A stretch of DNA of 27,875 nucleotides from CADEFX01 sp050260355 (GCA_050260355.1 JBLNBZ010000067.1:1-27875); one strand, 5' to 3'. Positions 1 through 8,869 are shown, counted from the first letter of the stretch. Notes: generated by a model from the letters alone, not told the origin. Made by a program: numbers and translations.

Positions 1-36
1 GGCCCCGCATACTATCTCGGACTGAGAATTGGATAA
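1..36 (+). CDS. Possible 3' end of an upstream gene (partial)
   Basis: Frame 1 is open from the first base and ends at TAA (34-36), giving an eleven-residue tail with alternating hydrophobic residues (YYLGLRIG). This would suit the last strand of an outer-membrane beta-barrel. A second frame stays open to about 66, so the assignment is weak. The rest of the gene, if real, lies outside the window. Confidence 0.25.
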   Translation, partial: GPAYYLGLRIG

Positions 37-208
37 CCGAGGGTTACAATATTGACCTATCGGGATAAAATGGGCCTGCGAGGTCGCTCCAGCGGCCTGC
101 TTCAGGTCATAGCAATTGCCGTTCGCCACACTCGCCGCAGTGTTGCTGTAATCTGCGCGTGAGTTGTCTCATGGTGGCTTGACACCGATTCCAAGCGGCA
201 AGGTGGGC

Positions 209-949
209 ATGAAACGACAGCAGGCACGGCGCTCGGGCGTAACGGCGCTCGCTCTGGCTGCGGCGCTCCTGACGGCAGCGTCGACGCCGGCCGCGGCGCA
301 CCCCCATGTCTGGGTGACCGTCCAAAGCACCCTCGTCTATGAGCAGGGCAGCCTGGTCGCCATCAAGCACAAGTGGACGTTCGACGAGTATTACGCGGCA
401 ATGGCGACCCAGGGGCTCGATACGAACAACGACGGTAAGCTCGACCGCTCCGAGCTCGACGAGCTTGCCAAGGTCAACATGGATGGCCTGAAGGAGTTCT
501 CCTACTTCACCTATCCCAAGCTTGCCGGTCACGACCTCGCACTGGGTGAGCCCAAGGATTACTACCTCGAGTATGTCGAGGCGCCCGCCGGCGAACGCTC
601 CGAGCCCGCGGTCACGGCGTCGGACAAGAGCGGCCAGCCCGCAAATGCGAAGGTGCTGAGCCTTTATTTCACGCTTCCCCTGAAGCAACCGGTGCTGGCC
701 GAGGCGCCGGGCTTCTCGTTCACCGTGGCCGACCCGAGCTTCTTCATTGCTTTCGAGTTCGCTAAGCGCGATCCGGTGACGTTCGGTCCCGGTGCTCCCG
801 CCGATTGCCGCGTGCAGATCGGCGACTCCAAGCAAGACGCCGAGGATGCCAAGCGTCTTGGCGAGGCCTTTTCCAAGCAGATGGCCGGTCAGGCCGTCAG
901 CATGACCCTTGGCAAGCCGGTCCACGTGAGCTGCGGCCCCAAGTCGTGA
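209..949 (+). CDS. DUF1007 family exported protein with an EF-hand loop
   Basis: A periplasmic protein of 246 aa. An in-frame ATG lies upstream at 164, but the ATG at 209 has an AAGGTG-like ribosome site just before it and directly begins a signal peptide (basic MKRQQARR, hydrophobic core, cleavage near AAA/HPH at residue 30). The mature N-terminus HPHVWV is typical of the DUF1007 family. Residues 71-82 (DTNNDGKLDRSE) match the canonical EF-hand loop at every ligand position (D1, N3, D5, G6, L8, E12), so calcium binding is likely. Family members often lie beside NicO/RcnA-type nickel-cobalt exporters. No such gene follows here, although one could lie left of the window. The molecular function is not known. 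A stem-loop follows at 961-986. Confidence 0.85.
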   Translation: MKRQQARRSGVTALALAAALLTAASTPAAAHPHVWVTVQSTLVYEQGSLVAIKHKWTFDEYYAAMATQGLDTNNDGKLDRSELDELAKVNMDGLKEFSYFTYPKLAGHDLALGEPKDYYLEYVEAPAGERSEPAVTASDKSGQPANAKVLSLYFTLPLKQPVLAEAPGFSFTVADPSFFIAFEFAKRDPVTFGPGAPADCRVQIGDSKQDAEDAKRLGEAFSKQMAGQAVSMTLGKPVHVSCGPKS

Positions 950-960
950 TGCCGCCAAAT

Positions 961-986
961 GGCTGAGCCCCGCCCAAGGCTCGGCC
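961..986 (+). terminator. Stem-loop after the DUF1007 gene
   Basis: The arms GGCTGAGCC (961-969) and GGCTCGGCC (978-986) form a nine-base-pair stem with one G-T wobble and an eight-base loop, starting 11 bases after the stop codon. No T-run follows, so it is only a candidate terminator, as is common in GC-rich genomes. Confidence 0.45.
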
Positions 987-1115
987 CCGCGGGTCCGGCG
1001 GCCACGCCGGGACAGCCGTTAACGGACTGCTAATCCTTTGCTTCTCCCCGGCGGGGGACAGCAATAGAGTCTCGGCTCGCGACGTTTATTAACCCGAGCG
1101 CGTGTTGAGGCTTAC

Positions 1116-1511
1116 GTGTTGCGTCTACCTGCCGTTCTCGCGGCTATGGCTGCAATCGCCATCGGCGGCATGGCGATCCACGTCCGCGCCGCGATCGACG
1201 AGCGTCAACCGGACCCGGCCGCGCAGCGCGAGCTCCTCGTCTTCGAGGTCAAGAACTGCATGATCTGCAGCCTGGTCCACACGCACCTTGCGCCCGTGTA
1301 TCAGAGCTCGCCGAAGTCTCGGCAGGCCCCCATGCGCTTCGTCGACCTGAACGAGGTCGATGAGAACGCGCTCGGGCTGACGATGCCGATCACCACCGTG
1401 CCGACCATCGTGCTGATGGAGCAGGGCAAGGAGGTTGCTCGAATCACCGGGTACACGGGACCCGATATTTTCTTCCAGGCGATGCACCACGTCCTGGGCG
1501 ACGCAGACTAA
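1116..1511 (+). CDS. Thioredoxin-like membrane-anchored or secreted protein
   Basis: A 131 aa protein starting at GTG (1116), with GAGG five bases upstream (1107-1110) supporting this start. Residues 1-25 form a hydrophobic signal or anchor. The rest has a thioredoxin fold: strand LLVFEV, a CxxC centre CMIC (C48, C51), strand MRFVDL, the cis-proline region TTVPT, strand IVLM, and the closing G-Y-G segment before a final helix. It resembles SoxW/SoxS-type and other short periplasmic thioredoxin-like proteins, which act as thiol-disulfide reductants. There is no neighbouring sox or cytochrome c maturation gene to identify a partner. It stands alone between the DUF1007 gene and the oxidoreductase gene, with a perfect inverted repeat downstream. 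Confidence 0.8.
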   Translation: MLRLPAVLAAMAAIAIGGMAIHVRAAIDERQPDPAAQRELLVFEVKNCMICSLVHTHLAPVYQSSPKSRQAPMRFVDLNEVDENALGLTMPITTVPTIVLMEQGKEVARITGYTGPDIFFQAMHHVLGDAD

Positions 1512-1538
1512 GTCCTCATCTTGCACTGCAACAGCCGG

Positions 1539-1559
1539 GAACTTCGCGTTGAGAAGTTC
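1539..1559. repeat. Perfect inverted repeat GAACTTC-N7-GAAGTTC
   Basis: Two seven-base arms (1539-1545 and 1553-1559) around a seven-base spacer lie 27 bases after the thioredoxin-like gene and about 155 bases before the oxidoreductase gene. The element could be an RNA hairpin at the end of the first transcript or a dyad operator for the second gene. No T-run follows, which makes a simple terminator less likely. The rest of 1512-1714 holds no gene that I can support. Confidence 0.4.
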
Positions 1560-1714
1560 GGCCTCGCCCTTGCATGGCGCGATAGCGATTGCAATGCTAA
1601 CGCCCAAGACCTAAATAAGTCAGCAGTCCTGACCTAAGATCTACGGCGCGCGAGCGCGACGGGCGTCGGGCGCCTCGGGGATGGCAAAAGCGAAAGATTG
1701 AGGTCGACGCCCCC

Positions 1715-4700
1715 ATGCCGAAGAGCAGTCCCAGCCTCAACGACAAGTTCGATCTCGACGAGACGCATCAGCTTCTGAACGGGTCGCAGGCCATCGTCCG
1801 CCTGACCTTGATGCAGCATGAGCGCGACAGACGGGCCGGCCTGAACACCGCCGGCTACGTCTCCGGCTACCGCGGCTCCCCGATCGCGGGCCTCGAAGGT
1901 GCGTTCGTTCGCGCAAGATCGATTTTGGCCAGGCGCAACATCGTCTTTCAGTCGGGCCTGAACGAGGATCTGGCCGCCACCGCACTGTGGGGCACGCAAC
2001 AGGCCGAGCTGCGCGGCGACGGCAAGTACGACGGCGTGTTCGGCATCTGGTACGGCAAGGGCCCCGGTGTCGACCGCACGGGTGACGCCTTCCGCCACGC
2101 CAACCACGCCGGCACCTCCAAGCACGGCGGCGTGCTGGCCCTGATGGGTGATGACCACACCTGCGAAAGCTCGACCTCGGCGCACCAATCCGAGTTCGCC
2201 ATGGTCGACTACATGATCCCGGTGCTCAATCCTGCCGGTGTGCAGGAAATGCTCGACTACGGCATCCTGGGCTTCGCGCTGTCGCGCTTTGCCGGCGTCT
2301 GGGTCGGCCTCAAGTGCGTCAAGGACAATATGGAATCGACCGCGACGGTCGATGGCCGCCTCGACCGCATCGACATCAAGATCCCGCAGGAGTTCGTTCC
2401 CCCGCCTGGCGGCCTCAATATCCGCGTCGGCGATCAGGCGCTCGACAAGGAAGCCCGGCTGCACGACTACAAGCGCGGAGCCATGCTGGCGTTCGCGCGC
2501 GCCAACAAGCTCGACCGCATCGTCATGAGCGGAGGCGCGCGCGCCAGAATCGGCATCATCACCACCGGCAAGAGCTATCTCGATATGCGCGCGGCTCTCG
2601 ACGAGCTCGGCATCGACGAGGTGAAGGCCAACGAGATCGGCCTGCGCGTCTACAAGGTCGGCATGCCGTGGCCGCTCGAGCCGCAGGGCCTCAAGCAATT
2701 CGCCGAAGGGCTCGATCTCATTCTCGTCGTCGAGGAGAAGCGCTCGCTGATCGAGACGCAGGTCAAGGAGCAGCTTTACGACCTCCCTGTGCGGCCGCGC
2801 GTGCTCGGCAAGAAGGATGAGAACGAGCAATGGCTATTCCCTGCCAAGGGGGCGCTCGAGCCCACCGACATTGCCATTGCGCTCGGCGAGCGGCTGATCC
2901 GCGGCGGCTCAGGCGGCGAGGCGATCAAGAGCCGTGTCTCGGAATTGAAGCGCCTCAAGGGCAACAAGCCGTTGTCTGCCGAGGCGGCCACGCGCATCCC
3001 CTACTTCTGCCCCGGCTGCCCGCACAATTCGTCCACGGTCGTGCCTGAAGGCTCGCGCGCCTACGCCGGCATCGGTTGCCACTACATGGCGCAATGGATG
3101 GACCGCTCCACCGAGGGCTGGACGCACATGGGCGGCGAGGGCGCCAACTGGATCGGCGAGGCCCCGTTCTCCAAGCGCCGCCACGTATTCCAGAACCTTG
3201 GTGACGGCACGTACCTGCATTCCGGCAGCCTGGCCATCCGCGCTGCCGTCGCCGCGGGCGTCAACGTCACCTACAAGATCCTCTATAACGACGCTGTCGC
3301 CATGACCGGTGGCCAGCCACTGGAAAGCGGCACGACGGTCGCACGCATCGCGGCCCAGGTCCTCGCTGAAGGCGTCAAGAAGCTCGTCGTCGTCACCGAT
3401 CAGCCCGAGAAATACCCGCAGGGCTTCCTGCCCGCCGGCACGCCCGTCTACCACCGCCGCGATCTGCAGCGCGTGCAGAAGGAGCTGAGCCTCGTCGACG
3501 GCGTCACCGCTCTCATCTACGACCAGACCTGCGCCGCCGAGAAACGCCGCCGCCGCAAGCGCGGCACCTTCCCCGATCCCGTCAAGCGCGCCTTCATCAA
3601 TGAGGCCGTGTGCGAGGGCTGCGGCGACTGCGGCGTCAAATCCAACTGCGTCGCCATCGTGCCGCTGGAGACCGAGCTCGGCACCAAGCGCGCCATCGAT
3701 CAGTCCACCTGCAACAAGGACTTCTCCTGCATCAACGGCTTCTGCCCGAGCTTCGTCACCGTGCACGGGGCCGTACCGAAGCGCGCCAAGGGCGTTGCCG
3801 GCGCCGGCGGCCTCGCGGCCATGCTGGCGAGTCTGCCCGAGCCCAAGCGCCCGCGCCTCGAGAAGCCCTACACCATGCTCGTGACCGGCGTCGGCGGCAC
3901 CGGCGTCGTCACCATCTCCGCCGTGCTGGGCCAGGCGGCTCACATCGACGGCAAGGGCTTCGGCGCCATCGACATGGCGGGGCTTGCGCAAAAGGGCGGC
4001 GCGGTTGCCTGCCACATGAAGGTGGCGCGCTCCTCCGGCGAGATCCACGCCATTCGCGCCGGCACTGCCTCAGCCGACCTCATCATCGGGTGCGACCTGG
4101 TGGTGACGGCCTCCAACAAGGTGCTGGAGACCGTCCGCCCCGATCACACCGCGGTGGTCTATTCCACGCACGAGATGCCGATCGCCGACTTCGCGCGCCG
4201 CCCGGATCTGCGCTTGCCCGCCTCCGATCTGCGCCGCAGCATCGAGGAGCGCGTGCGCAGCGGTCCGCTGCACGGCATGGACGCCACGGACTACGCGGTG
4301 AAGCTCTTCGGTGACTCCATCGCTTCCAACATGTTCCTGCTGGGCTATGCCTATCAGCTCGGCTTCGTGCCGGTATCATCCGGCGCCATCGAGCAGGCGA
4401 TCGAGCTCAACGGCGCCGCCATCTCGATGAATACCGACGCCTTCCGCTTCGGCAGGCTCGCCGCTCACGACAAAGCGGCGCTGGAGCGCGTCGTGAAGCC
4501 GAAGCAGGCCAAGGCCGCCGCGACGCTCGCCGACGTAGTCGCGCTGCGCGCCGCCCACCTCGAGGACTACCAGGACAGGGCGCTGGCAGAGCGGTTCTCG
4601 TCCATGGTCGCGCGCTTCGAGACGCTCGAGAAGGAGAAGACGCCCGGCCGCTCCGGCCTCGCCGATGCCGTTGCTCGCGGCTACTTCAAGCTGCTGTCCT

Positions 4701-5194
4701 ACAAGGACGAGTATGAGGTGGCGCGCCTTTACACCGACGGCCGCTTCGAGAAGGCGATCAGCGAGAATTTCGACGGCAATCTGAAGTTGGAGTTCCACCT
4801 CGCGCCGCCACTCATCTCGTGGCTGAACAAGGACAAGGCGACGGGCCACCCGCGCAAGATGAGCTTCGGCCGCTGGATGCTGCCGGCCTTCCGCCTGCTT
4901 GCCAAGGGGCGCCGACTGCGCGGCACCAAGTGGGATCTGTTCGGCTACACCGCCGAGCGCAAGCTCGAGCGCAAGATGATTGCCGACTACGAGGCGGTAC
5001 TGGCCGAGATCGAGCGGCGCCTGTCGCCCGAGACGCACCGCACCGCGGTTGCGCTCGCAGCCCTGCCGCTCGACATCAAGGGATTCGGGCACGTCAAGCT
5101 TGCCAACTACGACAAGGCCAAGATGCGCGAGGCGACCCTGCTCGCCGACTTGCGCGATCCCAAGCCGACACCCGCCCTCAAGGCGGCGGAATAG
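1715..5194 (+). CDS. Indolepyruvate ferredoxin oxidoreductase, fused alpha-beta type
   Basis: An 1159 aa fusion of the IorA- and IorB-like parts of a thiamine-diphosphate 2-oxoacid:ferredoxin oxidoreductase. The family converts aryl pyruvates (and possibly branched-chain 2-oxoacids) to acyl-CoA and CO2. In order: N-terminal pyrimidine-binding-type domain (about 20-400), conserved CPGCPH (432-437), ThDP/Mg motif GDG at 496-498 with Asn525, a cysteine-rich ferredoxin-like segment (Cys 633, 636, 639, 645, 666, 672, 677), the gamma domain with GVGGTG (725-730), and a C-terminal extension to the end. The length is normal for alphaproteobacterial fused enzymes. The start is the first ATG, with a weak GAGG 11 bases upstream. 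The acyl-CoA product fits the PaaK-like and transport genes downstream. The substrate cannot be read from sequence. Confidence 0.93.
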   Translation: MPKSSPSLNDKFDLDETHQLLNGSQAIVRLTLMQHERDRRAGLNTAGYVSGYRGSPIAGLEGAFVRARSILARRNIVFQSGLNEDLAATALWGTQQAELRGDGKYDGVFGIWYGKGPGVDRTGDAFRHANHAGTSKHGGVLALMGDDHTCESSTSAHQSEFAMVDYMIPVLNPAGVQEMLDYGILGFALSRFAGVWVGLKCVKDNMESTATVDGRLDRIDIKIPQEFVPPPGGLNIRVGDQALDKEARLHDYKRGAMLAFARANKLDRIVMSGGARARIGIITTGKSYLDMRAALDELGIDEVKANEIGLRVYKVGMPWPLEPQGLKQFAEGLDLILVVEEKRSLIETQVKEQLYDLPVRPRVLGKKDENEQWLFPAKGALEPTDIAIALGERLIRGGSGGEAIKSRVSELKRLKGNKPLSAEAATRIPYFCPGCPHNSSTVVPEGSRAYAGIGCHYMAQWMDRSTEGWTHMGGEGANWIGEAPFSKRRHVFQNLGDGTYLHSGSLAIRAAVAAGVNVTYKILYNDAVAMTGGQPLESGTTVARIAAQVLAEGVKKLVVVTDQPEKYPQGFLPAGTPVYHRRDLQRVQKELSLVDGVTALIYDQTCAAEKRRRRKRGTFPDPVKRAFINEAVCEGCGDCGVKSNCVAIVPLETELGTKRAIDQSTCNKDFSCINGFCPSFVTVHGAVPKRAKGVAGAGGLAAMLASLPEPKRPRLEKPYTMLVTGVGGTGVVTISAVLGQAAHIDGKGFGAIDMAGLAQKGGAVACHMKVARSSGEIHAIRAGTASADLIIGCDLVVTASNKVLETVRPDHTAVVYSTHEMPIADFARRPDLRLPASDLRRSIEERVRSGPLHGMDATDYAVKLFGDSIASNMFLLGYAYQLGFVPVSSGAIEQAIELNGAAISMNTDAFRFGRLAAHDKAALERVVKPKQAKAAATLADVVALRAAHLEDYQDRALAERFSSMVARFETLEKEKTPGRSGLADAVARGYFKLLSYKDEYEVARLYTDGRFEKAISENFDGNLKLEFHLAPPLISWLNKDKATGHPRKMSFGRWMLPAFRLLAKGRRLRGTKWDLFGYTAERKLERKMIADYEAVLAEIERRLSPETHRTAVALAALPLDIKGFGHVKLANYDKAKMREATLLADLRDPKPTPALKAAE

Positions 5195-5339
5195 TCGTAA
5201 GACAGCACGCCCCCCTGGTGTTATCCCGGCGTTGCGATTTGGCGTGAGTCCTCGCCCAACATAACATTCGATGTCTGCTGCCCAATGGCTCCCGCACAAA
5301 GCCCGGGATGCCTCTCTGGTGTCTCGCGCGGTATCGCCC

Positions 5340-5753
5340 ATGCCCAAACCTGTTACGCCACTCCTCGCCACCGACGCTGTCGTCTTCGACCCCAAGGGCC
5401 GCGTCCTGCTGATCCGGCGCAAGTATCCGCCGTTCCAGGGCGGCTATGCGCTGCCCGGCGGCTTCGTCGACGTCGGCGAGACGGTGGAGGATGCTTGCCG
5501 CCGCGAGCTTCGGGAGGAGACCGGCATCACCGCCGGCAAACTGACCCTGGTCGGCGTCTACTCCGATCCCGAGCGCGACCCACGCCGCCATGCGGTCGCC
5601 GTCGCATTTATGACGCGCGTGCGCTCGCCCAAGGCTGCGGCCGGCGATGATGCCGCCGGGGTCGAATGGGTCGCCGACTGGCGCCGCATCGACCTCGCCT
5701 TCGATCACGCGGACATCCTCAGGGACGCAGCCCGCCTGCTGCGCCGCTCTTGA
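5340..5753 (+). CDS. Nudix hydrolase
   Basis: The Nudix box is complete, from GGFVDVGE through RELREETGI, and fits GX5EX7REUXEEXGU exactly. The flanking YALPGGF and VGVYSDPERDPR segments resemble ADP-ribose pyrophosphatase-like members, which split nucleoside diphosphates linked to another group. The substrate is not predictable. Two starts are possible. The ORF opens at ATG 5271 (160 aa), but the ATG at 5340 (137 aa) gives an N-terminus (MPKPVTPLLATDAVVF) that enters the fold directly, so I prefer it. Neither has a strong ribosome site. The gene follows the oxidoreductase on the same strand by about 145 bases and may be cotranscribed. Confidence 0.87.
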   Translation: MPKPVTPLLATDAVVFDPKGRVLLIRRKYPPFQGGYALPGGFVDVGETVEDACRRELREETGITAGKLTLVGVYSDPERDPRRHAVAVAFMTRVRSPKAAAGDDAAGVEWVADWRRIDLAFDHADILRDAARLLRRS

Positions 5754-5896
5754 TGGCCGCCCCAGCTCCCCTTAGCGACCGATAACCGCAGGCTGACAGC
5801 CGGCGGCGTCTTGGCCTAGATTTGGGCCCAAGCAGAAGCTAATCGCGGCGTCTCCTTGTCACGATCGAGTCCCACGGCCTTTCCTTGGGGGAGCCA

Positions 5897-7225
5897 ATGG
5901 CCGGCATGTTGCGACCCGTCACTGCGCTGCTCTTGGGCGCCGCCATCCTGCTGATGGGAAACGGGCTGCTCAGCGTGCTGGGGCCCATCCGCGCCGAAGC
6001 CGAGGACTTCACGCGTCTCGACATCGGCATGATGGGATCGTTCTATTTCGCAGGCCTGATGGCTGGCTGCCTGTTGTGGCCGCGCATCGTCGCCAGCGTT
6101 GGCCACATCCGCGCCTTCTCGGCGCTAACCGCCATTGCCACCATTACGCCGCTGGCACAGGCCGTCTGGCCGAGCCCGATCGTGTGGTGGTGCCTGCGGG
6201 CCGTCAACGGGCTCGCCTTCGCCGGCCTGTTCATGGTCATCGAGAGCTGGCTCAACGGCTCGGCCGCACCCGAGACGCGTGGCCGCGTGCTCGCCTCCTA
6301 CACCATCATCAACCTCACCGTGGTGACCTTGGGCATGCAGCTCGTGGCGACGGGCGAGCCGACAAGCTTCGAGCTCTTCACGCTGGTGGCCATCCTCTAT
6401 TCGCTGGCTGCCGTACCGGTCGCTCTGGCACCCACAGGCGCCCCATCGCCTCCCCGCGAGCCCAAGCTGCGCCTCGGCTGGCTGATCTCCGTCTCACCCG
6501 CGGCGGTGCTCGGGTGCTTCTTCACCGGCGTTGCCAACTCCAGCTTCTGGACGCTGGCGCCGCTCTACGCGACGGGTGCCGGCATGGCGACCCAGGATGC
6601 TGCGCTGTTCCTGACGGTCGCGGTCCTCGGCGGTGCCATCAGCCAATGGCCGGTCGGGCGGCTGTCCGACCGCGTCGGGCGGCGGCCGATGGCAATGGCT
6701 GTGTGCGCCACGGCGGCGCTGGCCGGCATCAGCCTCTACGTTGTCAGCACCGGAGCCAAATCCGTTATTCTCGCACTTGGCACCCTGTACGGCGCAGCTG
6801 CCTTCACCGTCTACACACTGTGCGTGGCCCACGCCAACGACCTCGTGCACAAGAAGCGCGCGGTCGAGGTGTCGAGCGGCCTGCTGCTCGTGTTTTCCAT
6901 CGGCGCTGTGCTGGGGCCGCTGATCGCCTCACTGCTGATGCGCCAGCTCGGCCACGGAGCGCTGTTCCTGCACTCGGCCGTGGCTCACTCCGCCATCGCC
7001 ATGATTATGGTGCTGCGCACACAACAGCGCCCGAAGCTTCCGCTCGAGCGCAACGAGCCGTTCGTCCCCGTACCGAAAACGACGCCTGCGGTTTTCGACC
7101 TCGATCCACGCGGGGAGCCGGAAGGTGCAGAGACCCGCGAGCGGGCGGTCCAGCCACCGCCGGCGGACGCGCGGCCCGTTGCCGCCCATGCAGCCTCCCT
7201 CTTGCCCGAACAAAGCAAGGCCTGA
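5897..7225 (+). CDS. MFS transporter, YcaD-like
   Basis: A 442 aa integral membrane protein with about 12 hydrophobic segments. The first two, MGNGLLSVLGP and GSFYFAGLMAGC, and the loop RAVNGLAFAG followed by IESWLNG, match the YcaD-type major facilitator branch. The second half carries GRLSDRVGRRP, the typical MFS loop 8-9 motif. The last 60 or so residues are hydrophilic and proline-rich, probably a cytoplasmic tail. The start chosen is ATG 5897, three bases after GGGGGAG (5887-5893). A TTG at 5885 and an ATG at 5906 are alternatives. The MatB-like gene starts 56 bases downstream, so transport of malonate or a related acid is possible but unproven. Confidence 0.88.
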   Translation: MAGMLRPVTALLLGAAILLMGNGLLSVLGPIRAEAEDFTRLDIGMMGSFYFAGLMAGCLLWPRIVASVGHIRAFSALTAIATITPLAQAVWPSPIVWWCLRAVNGLAFAGLFMVIESWLNGSAAPETRGRVLASYTIINLTVVTLGMQLVATGEPTSFELFTLVAILYSLAAVPVALAPTGAPSPPREPKLRLGWLISVSPAAVLGCFFTGVANSSFWTLAPLYATGAGMATQDAALFLTVAVLGGAISQWPVGRLSDRVGRRPMAMAVCATAALAGISLYVVSTGAKSVILALGTLYGAAAFTVYTLCVAHANDLVHKKRAVEVSSGLLLVFSIGAVLGPLIASLLMRQLGHGALFLHSAVAHSAIAMIMVLRTQQRPKLPLERNEPFVPVPKTTPAVFDLDPRGEPEGAETRERAVQPPPADARPVAAHAASLLPEQSKA

Positions 7226-7280
7226 TAAGTCGGCTTGGTGGCGGGGAGGCCTTCCGCGCCCGCAACCTCCCTGGAGACCC

Positions 7281-8810
7281 ATGGGCCAAGACCGCAATCT
7301 CTACTCGCTCCTTGCCGCGCGCTTCGAGCCGGCCGGCGACGCGCCGGCCTTTGTCGTACCCCGAGGCAGAACGCTCACCTACAAGGACTTGAGCGAGGGC
7401 GTCGGGCGATTCGCCAATGCACTCGCAGCGCTCGGCGTCGAGCCGGGCGACCGGGTCATGGTGCAGGTCGACAAGTCGATCGAGAACGTCCTGCTCTATC
7501 TCGCCACGCTGAAGGTCGGCGCGGTCTACAACCCGCTCAACATCGCCTATACGCCGGCCGAGCTCGAGTTCTTCATCTCCGACGCCGAGCCTGCCGTCAT
7601 TGTCGTCCCGAGCGAGCGCCTGTCGAAGATCGAGCCCATCGCCGAGCGCAACAATGTCGGCTCGCTCCTCACCATGGAAGCTGACGGCTCCGGCTCCATG
7701 ACGGAGCTGGCCAGCGAGCAGCCGACCGCGCACCGGACCGTCCCGCGCGCCGACGACGACCTGGCGGCCTTGCTCTACACCTCGGGCACGACGGGCCGCT
7801 CCAAGGCCGCCATGCTGACGCACCTCAATCTCTCATCGAACGCCGAGGTGCTGCACCGCTGCTGGCACTTCCAGAAGGGCGACGTGCTGCTGCACGCGCT
7901 GCCGATCTTCCATACCCACGGCCTGTTCGTCGCGCTGCACACCGCCCTCCTCAATGCCTCCAAGATGCATTGGCTGAGCCGCTTCGATCTCGACGCCATC
8001 CTGCGGCTGCTGCCGCAGTCGACCGTGATGATGGGCGTGCCGACGTTCTACACGCGCCTGCTGTCGGCGCCAGGCTTCAACAGGGAGCTGTGCCGCAACA
8101 TGCGGCTCTTCATCTCCGGCTCCGCGCCCCTGCTGGCCGAGACCCACCAGGAGTTCGAGGCGCGCACCGGCCATCGCATCCTTGAGCGCTACGGCATGAC
8201 CGAGGCCGGCATGATCACCTCCAACCCGTACGCCAATGAGGGCCGCATCGCCGGCTCGGTCGGCTACGCGCTGCCCGGCGTCGAGCTCAGGGTTGCCGAT
8301 GCCGAGGGCCGCATCCTGCAGCCCGGCGAGGTCGGCGTGCTGGAGATGCGCGGTCCCAACCTGTTCAAGGGCTACTGGCGCAATCCCGAAAAGACCAAGG
8401 AGGAGATGCGCCCGGACGGCTTCTTCATCACCGGCGACTTGTCCACCATGGACCCGGACGGCCGCGTCACCATCGTCGGCCGCGCCAAGGACCTCATCAT
8501 CTCCGGCGGTTTCAACGTCTATCCCAAGGAGATCGAGACCGAGATCAATGCGCTGCCGGGCGTCGGCGAGTCCGCCGTGCTGGGCGTGCCTCACCCTGAC
8601 TTCGGCGAGGGTGTGATCGCTGTCGTCACGCCCTCACCCTCTGCCGACCTGCAGAGCGAGGAGCAGATGATCGCCGCGCTCGGGGAGCGGCTCGCCAAGT
8701 TCAAGCTGCCCAAGCGCGTGTTCGTGCTGCCGGAGCTGCCACGCAACGCCATGGGCAAGGTGCAGAAGGCGGACCTGCGCGCACGCTACGGCAATCTATT
8801 CAAGAGCTAG
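7281..8810 (+). CDS. matB: Malonyl-CoA synthetase (MatB-like acyl-CoA ligase)
   Basis: A 509 aa adenylate-forming enzyme that would activate malonate (or methylmalonate) with ATP and CoA in the cytoplasm. Seen: P-loop YTSGTTGRSK (166-175), ERYGMTE (302-308), TGD of A7 (384-386), the hinge and CoA-site region GRAKDLIISGGFNVYPKEIE, and the catalytic lysine in MGK (K493). The run PTFYTRLL, the LFISGSAPLLAETHQEF segment and TSNPY after the A5 motif closely resemble rhizobial MatB, as does the length (about 504 aa). The ORF extends upstream to 7125, but ATG 7281, preceded by GGAG (7273-7276), is the sensible start. MatA, MatC and MatR genes are absent from the window, so malonate must come from elsewhere or via the preceding MFS protein. 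Confidence 0.87.
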   Translation: MGQDRNLYSLLAARFEPAGDAPAFVVPRGRTLTYKDLSEGVGRFANALAALGVEPGDRVMVQVDKSIENVLLYLATLKVGAVYNPLNIAYTPAELEFFISDAEPAVIVVPSERLSKIEPIAERNNVGSLLTMEADGSGSMTELASEQPTAHRTVPRADDDLAALLYTSGTTGRSKAAMLTHLNLSSNAEVLHRCWHFQKGDVLLHALPIFHTHGLFVALHTALLNASKMHWLSRFDLDAILRLLPQSTVMMGVPTFYTRLLSAPGFNRELCRNMRLFISGSAPLLAETHQEFEARTGHRILERYGMTEAGMITSNPYANEGRIAGSVGYALPGVELRVADAEGRILQPGEVGVLEMRGPNLFKGYWRNPEKTKEEMRPDGFFITGDLSTMDPDGRVTIVGRAKDLIISGGFNVYPKEIETEINALPGVGESAVLGVPHPDFGEGVIAVVTPSPSADLQSEEQMIAALGERLAKFKLPKRVFVLPELPRNAMGKVQKADLRARYGNLFKS

Positions 8811-8869
8811 ACCGGTCTGGCGCTGGCAAGCGGGAACGGGTGGACGCGGTCGGGAGTTGAGGTTCTGCC

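Noticed and set aside
44..71. Possible promoter TTACAA / TAAAAT before the DUF1007 gene
   Set aside because: The -10-like TAAAAT is reasonable, but the -35-like sequence matches only about half of the consensus, so it is not listed as a feature.
107..958. 283-codon minus-strand frame opposite the DUF1007 gene
   Set aside because: The plus-strand reading has a signal peptide, family motifs and an EF-hand. The minus reading has none.
2909..4048. 379-codon minus-strand frame inside the oxidoreductase gene
   Set aside because: It is a shadow of GC-rich codons in the ThDP and iron-sulfur domains, with no coding features of its own.
5810..5832. CTTGG...CCAAG imperfect dyad upstream of the MFS gene
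   Set aside because: Only five base pairs are perfect and the interior needs bulges. Similar dyads occur by chance in GC-rich DNA.
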